A program made the translations under genes and the position numbers. Shown here in pieces: positions 7,832 to 17,927 of a DNA stretch of 64,000 nt. Within the stretch, counting starts at the first letter, position 1; every line of letters begins with the position of its first letter. Under the pieces are notes generated by a model. That model worked only from the letters and a program-made list of their open reading frames with translations. It searched no databases and was not told the DNA's origin. The stretch is taken from NCBI RefSeq assembly GCF_002086285.1, contig NZ_MVHU01000006.1:62001-126000 (forward strand), given 5' to 3'. The DNA comes from Mycolicibacter kumamotonensis (GTDB lineage Bacteria; Actinomycetota; Actinomycetes; Mycobacteriales; Mycobacteriaceae).

Positions 7832-10198
7832 ATGAATCGCAAAAACGTGATCCGAACCATCACCGCGATCGCAGTGGTGCTGCTGCTCGGTTGGTCGTTC
7901 TTTTATTTCAGTGACGACACCCGCGGATACAAGCCGGTCGACACCTCGGTCGCGGTCGCCCAGATCCACAGCGGCAACGTCAAAAGCGCCCAGATCGACG
8001 ACCGGGAACAACAGCTGCGGCTGGTCCTGAAGAACCCGCTCACCAGCGTCGAAATCTCCGACAAGGGCGACCACTCCGTCAAGCCCGGCCGCGCCGACAA
8101 GACCGAGAAGGTCGACAAGCTGATCGCCAAGTACCCGACCGGGTACGCGGTGCCGCTTTATAACGCGCTGACCAACAAGAAGGCGGAGATCAACACCGTC
8201 GTCAACCAGGGCAGCGTGCTGGGCTCGTTGCTGATCTACCTGCTGCCGATGCTGTTGCTGATCGGGCTGTTCGTGATGTTCTCCCGGATGCAGGGCGGCG
8301 CCCGGATGGGCTTCGGATTCGGCAAGTCACGGGCCAAGCAGCTGGGCAAGGACATGCCCAAGACCACCTTCGCCGACGTCGCCGGCGTCGACGAGGCGGT
8401 CGAGGAGCTCTACGAGATCAAAGACTTCCTGCAGAACCCCGGCCGCTACCAGGCGTTGGGCGCCAAGATCCCCAAGGGCGTACTGCTCTACGGCCCGCCG
8501 GGCACCGGCAAGACGCTGCTGGCCCGAGCGGTGGCCGGTGAGGCGGGCGTGCCGTTCTTCACCATCTCCGGCTCGGACTTCGTGGAGATGTTCGTCGGCG
8601 TGGGTGCCTCCCGGGTGCGTGACCTGTTCGAGCAGGCCAAGCAGAACAGCCCGTGCATCGTGTTCGTCGACGAGATCGATGCGGTCGGACGGCAGCGCGG
8701 CGCCGGTCTGGGCGGTGGGCACGACGAGCGGGAACAGACCCTCAACCAGCTGCTGGTGGAGATGGACGGCTTCGGTGAGCGCGCCGGCGTCATCTTGATC
8801 GCGGCCACCAACCGGCCCGACATCCTCGACCCGGCCCTGCTGCGGCCCGGCCGGTTCGACCGCCAGATCCCGGTGTCCAACCCCGACATCGCGGGCCGGC
8901 GCGCGGTGCTGCGGGTGCATTCGGCGGGCAAACCGATCGCTCCCGACGCCGATCTGGACGGCCTGGCCAAGCGCACCGTCGGCATGTCCGGTGCCGACCT
9001 GGCCAACGTGATCAACGAGGCGGCGCTGCTGACGGCGCGGGAGAACGGCACCGTCATCACCGGGGCGGCGCTGGAGGAGGCGGTGGACCGGGTGATCGGC
9101 GGGCCGCGCCGCAAGAGCCGGATCATCAGCGAGCACGAGAAGAAGATCACCGCCTACCACGAGGGCGGGCACACCCTGGCTGCCTGGGCGATGCCCGACA
9201 TCGACCCGGTCTACAAGGTCACCATCCTGGCCCGTGGCCGCACCGGTGGCCACGCGGTGGCGGTGCCTGAAGAGGACAAGGGGCTGCGCACCCGCTCGGA
9301 GATGATCGCCCAGCTGGTGTTCGCCATGGGTGGGCGTGCCGCCGAGGAGTTGGTGTTCCACGAGCCGACCACCGGCGCGGTCTCCGACATCGAAAAGGCC
9401 ACCCAGGTGGCCCGCGCTATGGTCACCGAATACGGGATGAGCGCCAAACTCGGCGCGGTGCGCTACGGCAGCGAACACGGCGATCCGTTCCTGGGCCGCA
9501 CCATGGGCACCCAGCCCGACTACTCCCACGAGGTGGCGCGCGACATCGACGACGAGGTGCGCAAGCTCATCGAGGCGGCCCACACCGAGGCCTGGGAGAT
9601 TCTCACCGAGTACCGCGATGTGCTCGACATCCTGGCCGGTGAGCTGCTGGAGAAGGAGACCCTGCATCGCGCCGATCTGGAGAAGATCTTCGCCGACGTC
9701 GCCAAGCGGCCGCGGCTGACCATCTTCGACGACTTCGGCGGCCGGGTCCCGTCCGACAAGCCGCCGATCAAGACCCCGGGCGAGTTGGCGATCGAACGCG
9801 GGGAGCCCTGGCCGCAACCGATGCCGGAGCCGGCGTTCAAGGCCGCCATCGCCCAAGCCTCGCGGGAGGCGGCTGCGGCCGCCGGTCGCGCGTCCAACGG
9901 CAGCAACGGCGCGCCCGCCGGCGACGAGGCCGTGCCGGCGGGCACTCAGCCCGACTACGGCGCCCCGGCGGGCTGGCATGCACCCGGCTGGCCACCCCCG
10001 GCGAATCAGCCGCAGCAGGCCGGCTACTGGTACCCGCCGCAGCAGTGGCCGCAACAGGGTTACCCGCCCGCCCAGCCCTATCAGCCCTATCAGCCGTATC
10101 CCGCGGCGCCACCGCCACCGCCGGCACCGCCCGGCGAGGGCGACGGTCAGCAGCGTGGTGCCGAGAAGAACCGGTCCGAACCGCCGTCCGGCGACTGA
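7832..10198 (+). CDS. ftsH: ATP-dependent zinc metalloprotease FtsH
   Basis: Membrane-anchored hexameric AAA+ protease that extracts and degrades misfolded membrane and some cytosolic proteins; 788 aa. Two transmembrane helices lie at about residues 8-26 and 128-151, flanking an extracytoplasmic domain. The AAA module has Walker A GPPGTGKT at 221-228, Walker B IVFVDEID and [12 protein letters not shown]. The zinc site HEGGH is at 443-447. The C-terminal 120 residues are a disordered Pro/Gln/Tyr-rich tail with PYQ repeats, a mycobacterial trait. Compared with M. tuberculosis FtsH the extracytoplasmic domain carries a longer insertion around residues 70-95. It begins a long plus-strand gene set running to lysS. 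Confidence 0.97.
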   Translation: MNRKNVIRTITAIAVVLLLGWSFFYFSDDTRGYKPVDTSVAVAQIHSGNVKSAQIDDREQQLRLVLKNPLTSVEISDKGDHSVKPGRADKTEKVDKLIAKYPTGYAVPLYNALTNKKAEINTVVNQGSVLGSLLIYLLPMLLLIGLFVMFSRMQGGARMGFGFGKSRAKQLGKDMPKTTFADVAGVDEAVEELYEIKDFLQNPGRYQALGAKIPKGVLLYGPPGTGKTLLARAVAGEAGVPFFTISGSDFVEMFVGVGASRVRDLFEQAKQNSPCIVFVDEIDAVGRQRGAGLGGGHDEREQTLNQLLVEMDGFGERAGVILIAATNRPDILDPALLRPGRFDRQIPVSNPDIAGRRAVLRVHSAGKPIAPDADLDGLAKRTVGMSGADLANVINEAALLTARENGTVITGAALEEAVDRVIGGPRRKSRIISEHEKKITAYHEGGHTLAAWAMPDIDPVYKVTILARGRTGGHAVAVPEEDKGLRTRSEMIAQLVFAMGGRAAEELVFHEPTTGAVSDIEKATQVARAMVTEYGMSAKLGAVRYGSEHGDPFLGRTMGTQPDYSHEVARDIDDEVRKLIEAAHTEAWEILTEYRDVLDILAGELLEKETLHRADLEKIFADVAKRPRLTIFDDFGGRVPSDKPPIKTPGELAIERGEPWPQPMPEPAFKAAIAQASREAAAAAGRASNGSNGAPAGDEAVPAGTQPDYGAPAGWHAPGWPPPANQPQQAGYWYPPQQWPQQGYPPAQPYQPYQPYPAAPPPPPAPPGEGDGQQRGAEKNRSEPPSGD

Positions 10199-10214
10199 GA
10201 AAGTGAGATCGTCG

Positions 10215-10793
10215 ATGGCTTCGACAGTCTTCGATCAGGCGCGCGCCGAGGCCGCGGTGCGTGAACTGCTGTACGCGGTGGGCGAAGATCCCGACCGCCC
10301 GGGTCTGCTCGACACGCCGGCGCGGGTGGCTCGGGCCTACCAGGAGATGTTCGCCGGGCTCTACACCGACCCGGACACGGTGCTGGAGACCACCTTCGAC
10401 GAGCAGCATGACGAGCTGGTGCTGGTCAAGGAGATCCCGCTGTACTCGACCTGCGAGCACCACCTGGTCTCCTTCCACGGCGTCGCGCATATCGGCTACA
10501 TTCCCGGCGCCGACGGCCGGATCACCGGCCTGTCCAAGCTGGCGCGGGTGGTCGATCTCTACGCCAAGCGTCCGCAGGTGCAGGAGCGGTTGACCGGTCA
10601 GGTCGCCGACGCCCTGATGCGCAAACTCGACCCGCGCGGGGTCATCGTGGTGGTCGAGGCCGAGCACCTGTGCATGGCGATGCGCGGCGTGCGCAAGCCC
10701 GGCGCGATCACCACGACGTCGGCGGTGCGTGGGCAGTTCAAGTCCGACAGCGCGTCGCGCGCCGAGGCCCTGGAACTCATCCGGCGGAAGTGA
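10215..10793 (+). CDS. folE: GTP cyclohydrolase I
   Basis: First enzyme of folate synthesis, converting GTP to 7,8-dihydroneopterin triphosphate; 192 aa, decameric zinc enzyme. Zinc ligands are visible in STCEHHLV (Cys and His) and [11 protein letters not shown] (second Cys); the [24 protein letters not shown] block is characteristic. The ATG at 10215 is 16 bases after ftsH; a GTG at 10203 in the same frame is an alternative start. Its stop overlaps the GTG of folP as GTGA, so folate genes are translationally coupled. Confidence 0.97.
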   Translation: MASTVFDQARAEAAVRELLYAVGEDPDRPGLLDTPARVARAYQEMFAGLYTDPDTVLETTFDEQHDELVLVKEIPLYSTCEHHLVSFHGVAHIGYIPGADGRITGLSKLARVVDLYAKRPQVQERLTGQVADALMRKLDPRGVIVVVEAEHLCMAMRGVRKPGAITTTSAVRGQFKSDSASRAEALELIRRK

Positions 10794-11626
10794 GCCCGAC
10801 CCGCGCCCAGGTCGTCGGGGTGGTCAACGTCACCGCCGACTCGTTCTCCGATGGCGGCCGCTATCTGAACGTCGATCGCGCCGTCGAACATGGCTTGGCG
10901 CTGGTGGCCCAGGGTGCGGCGATCATCGACGTCGGTGGGGAATCGACCCGGCCCGGCGCGGTGCGCGCCGACCCGAACGCGGAGGCGCAGCGGGTGATCC
11001 CGGTGGTGAAAGAACTTGTTTCCCAAGGTATTACGGTCAGCATCGATACGATGAACGCTGCGGTGGCGGGGGCCGCGCTGGACTGCGGTGCCGGGATCGT
11101 CAATGACGTGTCCGGTGGGGGCGCGGATCCGGCGATGGCGCCGTTGCTGGCCTCCTCGGGTGCCCGGTGGGTGCTGATGCACTGGCGCCCGGTCGATCCG
11201 GCGCAACCGCATCGCGTACCGGACTACCGCGACGTCGTCGCCGAGGTCCGCAAGGATCTACTGGCATCCGTCGACGCCGCGGTCGCCGCCGGTGTGGACC
11301 CGGGGAAGCTGATCGTCGATCCGGGGCTGGGCTTCGCCAAAACGGCGCAACACAATTGGGCTCTGCTCAAAGGATTGCCGCAGCTGGTCGGAATCGGCAT
11401 GCCGGTTCTCGTCGGGGCGTCGCGCAAGCGGTTTCTCGGTACCCTGCTGTCCGGGGCGGATGGCCAGCCGCGGCCGCCTGATGAGCGCGAGACGGCGACC
11501 GCGGTGGTGTCGGCGCTGGCCGGCCTGCACGGGGTTTGGGGCGTGCGGGTGCACGACGTACGGGGCTCGGTCGACGCGCTTAGGGTCGTCGAAGCCTGGA
11601 CCCGAGGAGGCACAAGCGATGACTGA
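10790..11626 (+). CDS. folP: Dihydropteroate synthase
   Basis: Condenses dihydropterin pyrophosphate with p-aminobenzoate; the target of sulfonamides. 278 aa with the family blocks [30 protein letters not shown] (pterin phosphate loop), [20 protein letters not shown] and GASRKRFLG near the C-terminus. It resembles FolP1 of M. tuberculosis (280 aa), the active paralogue. The GTG start at 10790 overlaps the folE stop by 4 bases; the frame is open upstream only because of GC bias. It overlaps folB by 8 bases. Confidence 0.96.
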   Translation: MSPTRAQVVGVVNVTADSFSDGGRYLNVDRAVEHGLALVAQGAAIIDVGGESTRPGAVRADPNAEAQRVIPVVKELVSQGITVSIDTMNAAVAGAALDCGAGIVNDVSGGGADPAMAPLLASSGARWVLMHWRPVDPAQPHRVPDYRDVVAEVRKDLLASVDAAVAAGVDPGKLIVDPGLGFAKTAQHNWALLKGLPQLVGIGMPVLVGASRKRFLGTLLSGADGQPRPPDERETATAVVSALAGLHGVWGVRVHDVRGSVDALRVVEAWTRGGTSDD

Positions 11627-12008
11627 CCGGATCGAATTGCGCGGCCTGAAGGTTCGCGGAAACCACGGGGTGTTCGCCCATGAGCGGGCCGACGGTCAGG
11701 ATTTCATCGTCGACATCACGCTGTGGATGGACCTGTCCGCCGCGGCCGCCAGCGATGCCCTTGCCGACACCTACGACTACGGGGTGTTGGCGCAGCGCGC
11801 CGCGGACATCGTCACGGGTCCGGCCCGGGATCTCATCGAGACCGTGGCCGCCGAGATCGCCGAGGAGGTCATGGCCGATGCGCGGGTGCAGGCGGTCGAG
11901 GTGACGTTGCACAAGCCGCACGCCCCGATCCCACTGACCTTCGCCGACGTCGCCGTGGTGGCGCGGCGCTCCCGGCGCGACCGGCGCGGGACGGTGGTGC
12001 CGGCGTGA
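11619..12008 (+). CDS. folB: Dihydroneopterin aldolase
   Basis: Cleaves 7,8-dihydroneopterin to 6-hydroxymethyl-7,8-dihydropterin and glycolaldehyde. 129 aa, a T-fold protein with [22 protein letters not shown] at the N-terminus and [13 protein letters not shown] carrying the catalytic lysine near the C-terminus. The ATG at 11619 has a strong GAGGAGG at 11604-11610, 8 bases upstream, and lies inside the 3' end of folP. It supplies the substrate of the next enzyme, FolK. Confidence 0.95.
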   Translation: MTDRIELRGLKVRGNHGVFAHERADGQDFIVDITLWMDLSAAAASDALADTYDYGVLAQRAADIVTGPARDLIETVAAEIAEEVMADARVQAVEVTLHKPHAPIPLTFADVAVVARRSRRDRRGTVVPA

Positions 12009-12057
12009 CGCGCGTTGTCGAGGATGCGGAGCACCAGCGACGGGGGAGAGCGGCGCC

Positions 12058-12606
12058 ATGACCGAAGCGGTTCTTTCCATCGGGTCCAACCTGGGTGATC
12101 GGCTGGCCCGCTTGCAGTCGGCGGTCGACGGGTTCGGCGCGGCGGTGCGCGAGGTGTCCGGGGTGTACGAGACCGAGCCGTGGGGCGTGGTCGACCAGGG
12201 GCGTTTCCTCAACGCGGTGCTGATCGTGGAGGACCCGGCGACAGACGAGCACGGGTGGCTGCGCCGGGCTCACGAGCTCGAACAGGCAGCCGACCGGGTG
12301 CGGGGCGAACGGTGGGGACCGCGAACCCTCGACGTCGACGTGATCAGCTGCCGAGACATCGCCGACGGCGAATCGGTGGAGCTGCTGTCCCGGGACAAGG
12401 GGCTGACCCTGCCGCATCCACTGGCCCACCTGCGGGCGTTCGTGCTGGTCCCGTGGCTGGAGGTTGAACCGGCGGCGCAGCTGACGGTTTCCGGCCGGCA
12501 CTGTGCGGTGGCCGATCTGCTGGACGAACTGGACCCCGCCGACCGCAGCGAACTGCGGCGGACCGACCTGGTGCTGCAGCGGCGCGACGGGGCCGGGGAC
12601 GGCTGA
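12058..12606 (+). CDS. folK: 2-amino-4-hydroxy-6-hydroxymethyldihydropteridine diphosphokinase
   Basis: Transfers pyrophosphate from ATP to 6-hydroxymethyl-7,8-dihydropterin, the substrate of FolP. 182 aa with SIGSNLGDRLARLQSAV at the N-terminus, VYETEPWGVVDQGRFLNAV, the ATP/Mg2+ loop RWGPRTLDVDV and the HPLAHLRAFVLVP signature. It starts 49 bases after folB behind GGGGGAGAG and ends with a TGATG overlap on the next gene. Confidence 0.95.
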   Translation: MTEAVLSIGSNLGDRLARLQSAVDGFGAAVREVSGVYETEPWGVVDQGRFLNAVLIVEDPATDEHGWLRRAHELEQAADRVRGERWGPRTLDVDVISCRDIADGESVELLSRDKGLTLPHPLAHLRAFVLVPWLEVEPAAQLTVSGRHCAVADLLDELDPADRSELRRTDLVLQRRDGAGDG

Positions 12607-13091
12607 TGGGCCCGACCCGTAAGCGAGACGTCACCGTAGCGGCGGCGGTGGCCGCGGTGCTGAGCTTTCTGGCGGTGCAGCTGCTGTATCGGTGGTTCCC
12701 GCCGATCACCGTGTGGACCGGGATATCGCTGCTGGTGGTGGCCATCGCCGAAGCGGCGTGGGGCCACTATGTCCGCGCCAAGATCGATGACGGCCAGATC
12801 GGCGTCGCATCCGGCTGGCTGCACCCGTTGGCGGTGGCCCGCACCGTCGTGGTCGCCAAGGCCTCGGCCTGGGTGGGCGCGCTGGTCCTGGGCTTCTGGT
12901 TGGGTGTACTGGGCTACCTGCTGCCGCACCGGTCCACCCTGCACGTCGCCGCCGAGGACACCGGCGGCGCCGTGGTCGCCGCGGCCAGCGCGCTGGCTCT
13001 GCTCGTCGCCGCGTTGTGGTTGCAGAACTGCTGCAAGTCCCCGCAGGATCCCGGACAGTCCGGGCAGCTCCCCGGAAATCAACCGGGGTGA
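12606..13091 (+). CDS. DUF3180 membrane protein
   Basis: A 161-aa integral membrane protein, equivalent by position to Rv3605c. Four hydrophobic helices are visible: about residues 10-27, 36-52, 82-104 and 122-142. The N-terminus is short and basic (GPTRKRD), so it probably faces the cytosol. Its ATG overlaps the folK stop by one base, which keeps it coupled to the folate operon. Function is unknown; the conserved linkage suggests a role near folate or cell-envelope metabolism, but nothing in the sequence shows it. Confidence 0.85.
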   Translation: MGPTRKRDVTVAAAVAAVLSFLAVQLLYRWFPPITVWTGISLLVVAIAEAAWGHYVRAKIDDGQIGVASGWLHPLAVARTVVVAKASAWVGALVLGFWLGVLGYLLPHRSTLHVAAEDTGGAVVAAASALALLVAALWLQNCCKSPQDPGQSGQLPGNQPG

Positions 13092-13235
13092 GAATCGCCG
13101 GAGCGGGGCGACACGCGGAGTGACCTGGTACAGGTACAGTCGGGCCATGCGGGCCAGCAATGATGCGGCTGCGGTGTGGGCACCCCCGGCCGCGCAGCGG
13201 CGAGGGGGCCAAAGCGACGAGGTGGAGCGGCGCAG

Positions 13236-14690
13236 ATGAATTCGGTCCTGTCCCGCGCCCCAGGTCGGCGTGGTGCTCGCAGGCCCGGCTGGACGTTGAT
13301 GACGGCGTTGCTGATCCTTGCGATCGCGGCGAGTTCGGCGCTGGTGTTCACCAGCCGGGTGGAGCTGTTGAAGCTCGCGGTGATCGTGGCGCTGTGGGCC
13401 GCGGTTGCGGCGGCGTTCGTGTCGGTGATCTACCGGCGGCAGAGCGACGTGGATCAGGCCCGCGCCCGCGACCTGAAGCTGGTGTACGACCTGCAACTGG
13501 ATCGGGAGATCTCGGCGCGGCGCGAGTACGAGCTGACGGTGGAGTCGCAGCTGCGCCGGGAGTTGGCATCGGAGCTGCGAGCCCAGGCCGCCGATGAGGT
13601 CGCCGCGTTGCGCGCCGAGTTGGCCGCGCTGCGGACCAACCTGGAGATCCTCTTCGACGCCGACCTGAGTCAGCGGCCGGCGTTGGAGCCCGAGCGCACC
13701 ACGGTCCGCGCCTACAGCGACTGGGCCCGTTCGGGCGGCGAATCCGGCACTGCCCGGGTCACGCCGGTGACCGCGACGTTCTACCCCGAGGACTCGGTCG
13801 GCCAGACCGCCGAGAACCCGATCATCGACGTTCCGGAGGTGCGGATTCCCACCGGCGGAATCCCCATGCCGCAGGCACCACAAGCACCCCAGGCACCGCC
13901 GGCATCTCAGCCACCGCAGGCGCCGCAGCCTACTCAACCACCCCCGGCGCCCCAGACCACTCAAGCGCCGCAGCCACCCCAGGCGCCTAAGGCGCCGGTC
14001 GAGCCGGCCCACCGGGGATCGCATCGTCGGGCCGCCGACGAAGCCCCGCACCGGGCCACCGACGAAGCCCCGCAACCCGGAGGCCGTTGGGCCCAGCCGC
14101 CGCAGCCGTTCGTCGCGCCGGAATCCCGCCGCGAGCCCGAACCTCCCCCGCCACCGGCGCCGCAGCAACCCTGGGTGGCGCCACCGCCTCCGCCGGCTTG
14201 GAAACCGGTTGGCGCCGAGGGGGAATGGCGGCCGCCGGGCGCCCCCGGCAGCCACTGGGCCGCGGATGCCCCCGCGGACGCCGGCCGGCACGGCGCCGAG
14301 TCCAAGCATTCCGGTGACCACGCGGCAGCCGCACCCGAGCGCAGTGCCGAGGCGCCGCCCCGGCGCGGCCGCCATGCCGGACCGGGTTCGGAGGCCGAGG
14401 GTCCGGTGAACGGCGCCGATGCGGCCCGCCAGGACGGGGAGGGGCGCCGGCGGGCCCGCTCCCGGCACGCGGCGGACTCACCCGACGACCAGGCGCAGCA
14501 GACCCAGCCGGCGCAGCCGGCCCAGCCGGAACCCGCCGGCGCCTCCGCGGGCACGGCACGGCATTCCGCCGGTGCCGAGCCGGGAACCGAGGCCGACCCG
14601 AGCACCGGCGGCCAGTCGGTGGCCGAGCTGCTGGCCCGGCTGCAGCCCACGCACACCGTGGGCCGCCGGCGTCGCCGCCGCGAGGATTGA
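13236..14690 (+). CDS. Ala/Arg/Pro-rich membrane protein (Rv3604c-like)
   Basis: A 484-aa protein with two parts. Residues 1-75 hold two close transmembrane helices (TLMTALLILAIAASSALVF and LKLAVIVALWAAVAAAFVSVIY). A charged coiled-coil-like stretch follows (RARDLKLVYDLQLDREISARREYE to RTNLEILFDADL). From about residue 195 the chain is disordered, with repeated APQAP/QPPQAP elements, and it ends in a very basic HTVGRRRRRRED. The ATG at 13236 follows GGTGGAG; an upstream ATG at 13176 has no conserved sequence. It matches Rv3604c by position. No enzymatic motif is present; a scaffold role at the membrane is only a guess. Confidence 0.82.
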   Translation: MNSVLSRAPGRRGARRPGWTLMTALLILAIAASSALVFTSRVELLKLAVIVALWAAVAAAFVSVIYRRQSDVDQARARDLKLVYDLQLDREISARREYELTVESQLRRELASELRAQAADEVAALRAELAALRTNLEILFDADLSQRPALEPERTTVRAYSDWARSGGESGTARVTPVTATFYPEDSVGQTAENPIIDVPEVRIPTGGIPMPQAPQAPQAPPASQPPQAPQPTQPPPAPQTTQAPQPPQAPKAPVEPAHRGSHRRAADEAPHRATDEAPQPGGRWAQPPQPFVAPESRREPEPPPPPAPQQPWVAPPPPPAWKPVGAEGEWRPPGAPGSHWAADAPADAGRHGAESKHSGDHAAAAPERSAEAPPRRGRHAGPGSEAEGPVNGADAARQDGEGRRRARSRHAADSPDDQAQQTQPAQPAQPEPAGASAGTARHSAGAEPGTEADPSTGGQSVAELLARLQPTHTVGRRRRRRED

Positions 14691-14813
14691 GCCGCGCCTG
14701 CGACGAACGTCACTCGCCGGGCTGGCGCCGAGCGGGATAGACTCTCCCGCGACCGTCCGGTACCCGCAGCGCGGGACTGGAACGAACCAAGAGAACTTGT
14801 GAGGTCGTCTGCG

Positions 14814-15716
14814 ATGGTGCAGTTCGACGGACTGCGGCCCGCTCGGCTCAAGGTAGGTGTCATTTCGGCGGGCCGGGTCGGCACCGCGTTGGGCGTCGCC
14901 TTGGAGCGCGCCGAGCACGTCGTGGTGGCGTGTAGCGCCATCTCCGAAGCCTCGCGGCAGCGTGCGCAGCGGCGACTGCCCGACACCCTCGTGCGTCCGG
15001 CCCACGATGTCGCCGGCGATGCGGAACTGCTGCTGCTGTCGGTTCCCGACACCGAACTGGCCGGCATCGTCTCCGGCCTGGCAGCCACCGGTGCGGTGCG
15101 CGCCGGAACCATCGTCGTGCACACCTCCGGTGCCACCGGGATCGGTGTGCTGGCGCCGCTGACCGAGCAGGGCTGTCTGCCGTTGGCGATCCACCCCGCC
15201 ATGACCTTCACCGGCGGGGACGAGGACATCGACCGGCTGGCGGACAGCTGCTTCGGCATCACCGCCGCCGACGAGATCGGCTACGCCATCGCCGAGGCGC
15301 TGACGTTGGAGATCGGTGCCGAGCCCTTCCGGGTCGACGAAACCGCCCGCACGCTCTACCACGCCGCGCTCTGCCACGGCGGCAACCACGTGGTCACCGT
15401 GATCGACGACGCGCTGGCAGCGTTGCGGGCCGCGCTGCCGGGCCGCCTCGGCTCCAGCAAAGTGCCCGACCCCGACGGCATCGCCGAACGGGTGCTGGGG
15501 CCGCTGGTGCGGGCCGCGCTGGCCAACACCCTGCGCGACGGCCGGGCCGCGTTGACCGGGCCGGTGGCCCGCGGCGACTCGGCCACCCTGGCCCGGCACC
15601 TGCAAGCGCTGGCCGGCGTGGACACCGATCTGGCCGAGGCCTATCGCACCAACGCGCTGCGCACGGCGCACCGCGCCGATGCCGCCGACGACGTGCTGAC
15701 GGTGCTGGCCCGGTGA
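14814..15716 (+). CDS. Rossmann-like and DUF2520 domain protein
   Basis: A 300-aa putative NAD(P)-binding protein equivalent to Rv3603c. The N-terminal Rossmann part contains [15 protein letters not shown]; the C-terminal helical part corresponds to DUF2520 ([34 protein letters not shown]). The fold resembles ketopantoate- or pyrroline-carboxylate-reductase-like enzymes. Its position directly before panC, with a GTGA overlap, raises the possibility of a ketopantoate-reductase-like step for pantothenate synthesis; this is not shown by sequence. The ATG at 14814 is chosen over a GTG at 14799 because homologues begin there. Confidence 0.85.
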   Translation: MVQFDGLRPARLKVGVISAGRVGTALGVALERAEHVVVACSAISEASRQRAQRRLPDTLVRPAHDVAGDAELLLLSVPDTELAGIVSGLAATGAVRAGTIVVHTSGATGIGVLAPLTEQGCLPLAIHPAMTFTGGDEDIDRLADSCFGITAADEIGYAIAEALTLEIGAEPFRVDETARTLYHAALCHGGNHVVTVIDDALAALRAALPGRLGSSKVPDPDGIAERVLGPLVRAALANTLRDGRAALTGPVARGDSATLARHLQALAGVDTDLAEAYRTNALRTAHRADAADDVLTVLAR

Positions 15717-16666
15717 GGCCCGACGCTTCCGGGGGCGCCTCGCCCACCTTCACCGCCGGTGCGCTCAACTGCTACGCCCGGCCGGATGAGGTCGCCCGCG
15801 TCACCCGCGCGCTGCGCTCGACCGGTCGTCGGGTGATGCTGGTCCCGACGATGGGCGCCCTGCACGACGGGCACCTGGCGCTGGTGCGAGCCGCCCGTAA
15901 GGCGCCCGGTTCGGTGGTGGTGGTCTCGATCTTCGTCAACCCGCTGCAGTTCGGTGCCGGCGAGGACCTCGACGCTTATCCGCGCACCCTCGACCAGGAC
16001 CTGACCCTGTTGCGCGCCGAAGGTGTCGAGCTGGCCTTCACACCGACCGCCGCAGCGATGTATCCCGACGGTCCGCGCACCGCCGTGCACCCGGGTCCGC
16101 TGGGATCCGAGCTCGAAGGCGCCGCCCGCCCGACGCACTTCGCCGGGATGCTCACCGTGGTGGGCAAACTGCTGTCGATCGTGCGACCCGACCGGGTCTT
16201 CTTCGGCGAGAAGGACTATCAGCAGCTGGTGCTGGTGCGACAGATGGTCGCCGACCTCAACCTCGACGTGACCGTGGTGGGCGTGCCCACGGTGCGCGAA
16301 GCCGACGGCCTGGCGATGTCGTCCCGCAACCGCTACCTCGATGCGGTGCAGCGCGAGGCGGCGGCGGCATTGTCGGCGGCGCTGGCCGCCGGTGAGCACG
16401 CCGCGTCGGCCGGGGCCGCCGCGGCGCTCGCAGCGGCCGGCGCGGCACTGGACGCCGTGCCGGCGGTCGACGTCGACTACGTGCAGGTGCGCGGGGTCGA
16501 CCTCGGTCCGGCACCTACCGAAGGTCCGGCGCGGCTGCTGATCGCTGCCCGCGTCGGAACGACCCGATTGATCGACAACGCCGCCATAACACTCGGACTT
16601 TCCACCACCGCCGCCGCGGCGTCGGTCGGTTCGGATGGATATCCCGCAGAAAACCGGAGGAATTGA
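15713..16666 (+). CDS. panC: Pantoate-beta-alanine ligase (pantothenate synthetase)
   Basis: ATP-dependent condensation of pantoate and beta-alanine to pantothenate. 317 aa with the nucleotide-binding [15 protein letters not shown] (HxGH-type), [37 protein letters not shown] and the SSRNRYLD loop (KMSKS-like). The GTG at 15713 overlaps the preceding stop. It is followed with a one-base overlap by panD, which makes beta-alanine, so both halves of the reaction are co-expressed. Confidence 0.97.
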   Translation: MRPDASGGASPTFTAGALNCYARPDEVARVTRALRSTGRRVMLVPTMGALHDGHLALVRAARKAPGSVVVVSIFVNPLQFGAGEDLDAYPRTLDQDLTLLRAEGVELAFTPTAAAMYPDGPRTAVHPGPLGSELEGAARPTHFAGMLTVVGKLLSIVRPDRVFFGEKDYQQLVLVRQMVADLNLDVTVVGVPTVREADGLAMSSRNRYLDAVQREAAAALSAALAAGEHAASAGAAAALAAAGAALDAVPAVDVDYVQVRGVDLGPAPTEGPARLLIAARVGTTRLIDNAAITLGLSTTAAAASVGSDGYPAENRRN

Positions 16667-17082
16667 TGTTTCGCACGATGCTCAAGTCGAAGATTCACCG
16701 TGCCACCGTCACCCACGCCGACCTGCACTACGTCGGGTCGGTGACCATCGACGCCGATCTGATGGAGGCCGCCGACCTGCTCGAGGGTGAGCAGGTCACG
16801 ATCGTCGACATCGACAACGGCGCTCGGCTGGTCACCTACGCCATCACCGGCGAACGGGGCACCGGGGTCATCGGAATCAACGGCGCCGCAGCACATCTGG
16901 TGCATCCCGGGGACCTGGTGATTCTGATCGCCTACGGCACGATGGAAGACGCCGAGGCCCGTCGCTACCGGCCCCGGATCGTGTTCGTCGACTCCGACAA
17001 CAAGCAGGTGGACCTCGGCGACGACCCGGCCTTCGTGCCGGATGACGTAGCGGACCTGCTCTCGCCCAGAAGCGTGGGATAG
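16666..17082 (+). CDS. panD: Aspartate 1-decarboxylase
   Basis: Pyruvoyl enzyme that makes beta-alanine from aspartate. 138 aa; the self-processing site Gly24-Ser25 is visible in [10 protein letters not shown], giving the pyruvoyl alpha-subunit. The [17 protein letters not shown] block is also diagnostic. The ATG at 16666 has GGAGG at 16656-16660; the TTG three bases earlier would be too close to that site. In the TGATG junction the panC stop overlaps the start. Confidence 0.96.
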   Translation: MFRTMLKSKIHRATVTHADLHYVGSVTIDADLMEAADLLEGEQVTIVDIDNGARLVTYAITGERGTGVIGINGAAAHLVHPGDLVILIAYGTMEDAEARRYRPRIVFVDSDNKQVDLGDDPAFVPDDVADLLSPRSVG

Positions 17083-17084
17083 CC

Positions 17085-17897
17085 GTGCTACTGGCGATCG
17101 ACGTCCGTAACACCCACACCGTGATCGGCCTGATCGCCGGTTCGGGTGAGAACGGGAACGTCGTGCAGCAGTGGCGGATTCGCACCGAAGCAGAGATCAC
17201 CGCCGACGAGCTGGCCTTGACGCTGGACGGTCTGATCGGCGACGACGGGGAACAGCTCACCGGCGCTGCCGCGCTGTCCACCGTGCCGTCGGTGCTGCAC
17301 GAAGTGCGAGTGATGCTCGATCAGTACTGGCCCTCGGTGGCCTCGGTGCTGATCGAACCGGGAGTGCGCACCGGGATCCCCCTGCTGGTCGACAACCCCA
17401 AAGAAGTCGGCGCCGACCGTATCGTCAACTGCCTGGCGGCTTTCCACAAGTTCAACACGGCGGCGATCGTCGTCGACTTCGGTTCGTCGATCTGCGTCGA
17501 CGTGGTCTCCGCCAAGGGCGAGTTCCTGGGCGGCGCCATCGCGCCCGGTCTGCAGATCTCCTCGGATGCCGCCGCGGCCCGCTCGGCCGGGCTGCGGCGC
17601 GTAGAGCTCACCCGCCCGCGCTCGGTGATCGGCAAGAACACCGTCGAATGCATGCAGTCCGGTGCGGTGTTCGGTTTCGCCGGCCTGGTCGACGGGCTGG
17701 TGCGCCGGATTCGCGACGATACGCCCGGTTTCGCCGACAACGTGACCGTGGTGGCCACCGGGCACACCGCCCCGCTGTTGCTCAACGACCTGGAAACCGT
17801 CGACCACTACGACGCCAACCTCACCCTGGACGGACTGCGGTTGGTTTTCGAACGCAACCGCGACAGTCAACGGGGCAGGTTGCGGCCGGCGCGCTGA
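17085..17897 (+). CDS. coaX: Type III pantothenate kinase
   Basis: Phosphorylates pantothenate, the first step to coenzyme A; a 270-aa ASKHA-fold kinase that needs a monovalent cation. Motifs: N-terminal phosphate loop [26 protein letters not shown] near residue 105, [14 protein letters not shown] (the family DFGTA-type motif, here DFGSS), and [11 protein letters not shown]. The GTG at 17085 lies 2 bases after the panD stop. With panC and panD it forms a pantothenate-to-CoA unit. Type III kinases can coexist with CoaA in mycobacteria; which kinase dominates is not visible here. Confidence 0.93.
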   Translation: MLLAIDVRNTHTVIGLIAGSGENGNVVQQWRIRTEAEITADELALTLDGLIGDDGEQLTGAAALSTVPSVLHEVRVMLDQYWPSVASVLIEPGVRTGIPLLVDNPKEVGADRIVNCLAAFHKFNTAAIVVDFGSSICVDVVSAKGEFLGGAIAPGLQISSDAAAARSAGLRRVELTRPRSVIGKNTVECMQSGAVFGFAGLVDGLVRRIRDDTPGFADNVTVVATGHTAPLLLNDLETVDHYDANLTLDGLRLVFERNRDSQRGRLRPAR

Positions 17898-17927
17898 GTT
17901 CCTACGGGTTGATTAAGCTGGCACGTC

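Noticed and set aside
12270..14468. 732-codon open frame antisense to folK and the Rv3604c-like gene
   Set aside because: Arg/Gly-rich shadow of the proline-rich coding strand, with no start context or domains.
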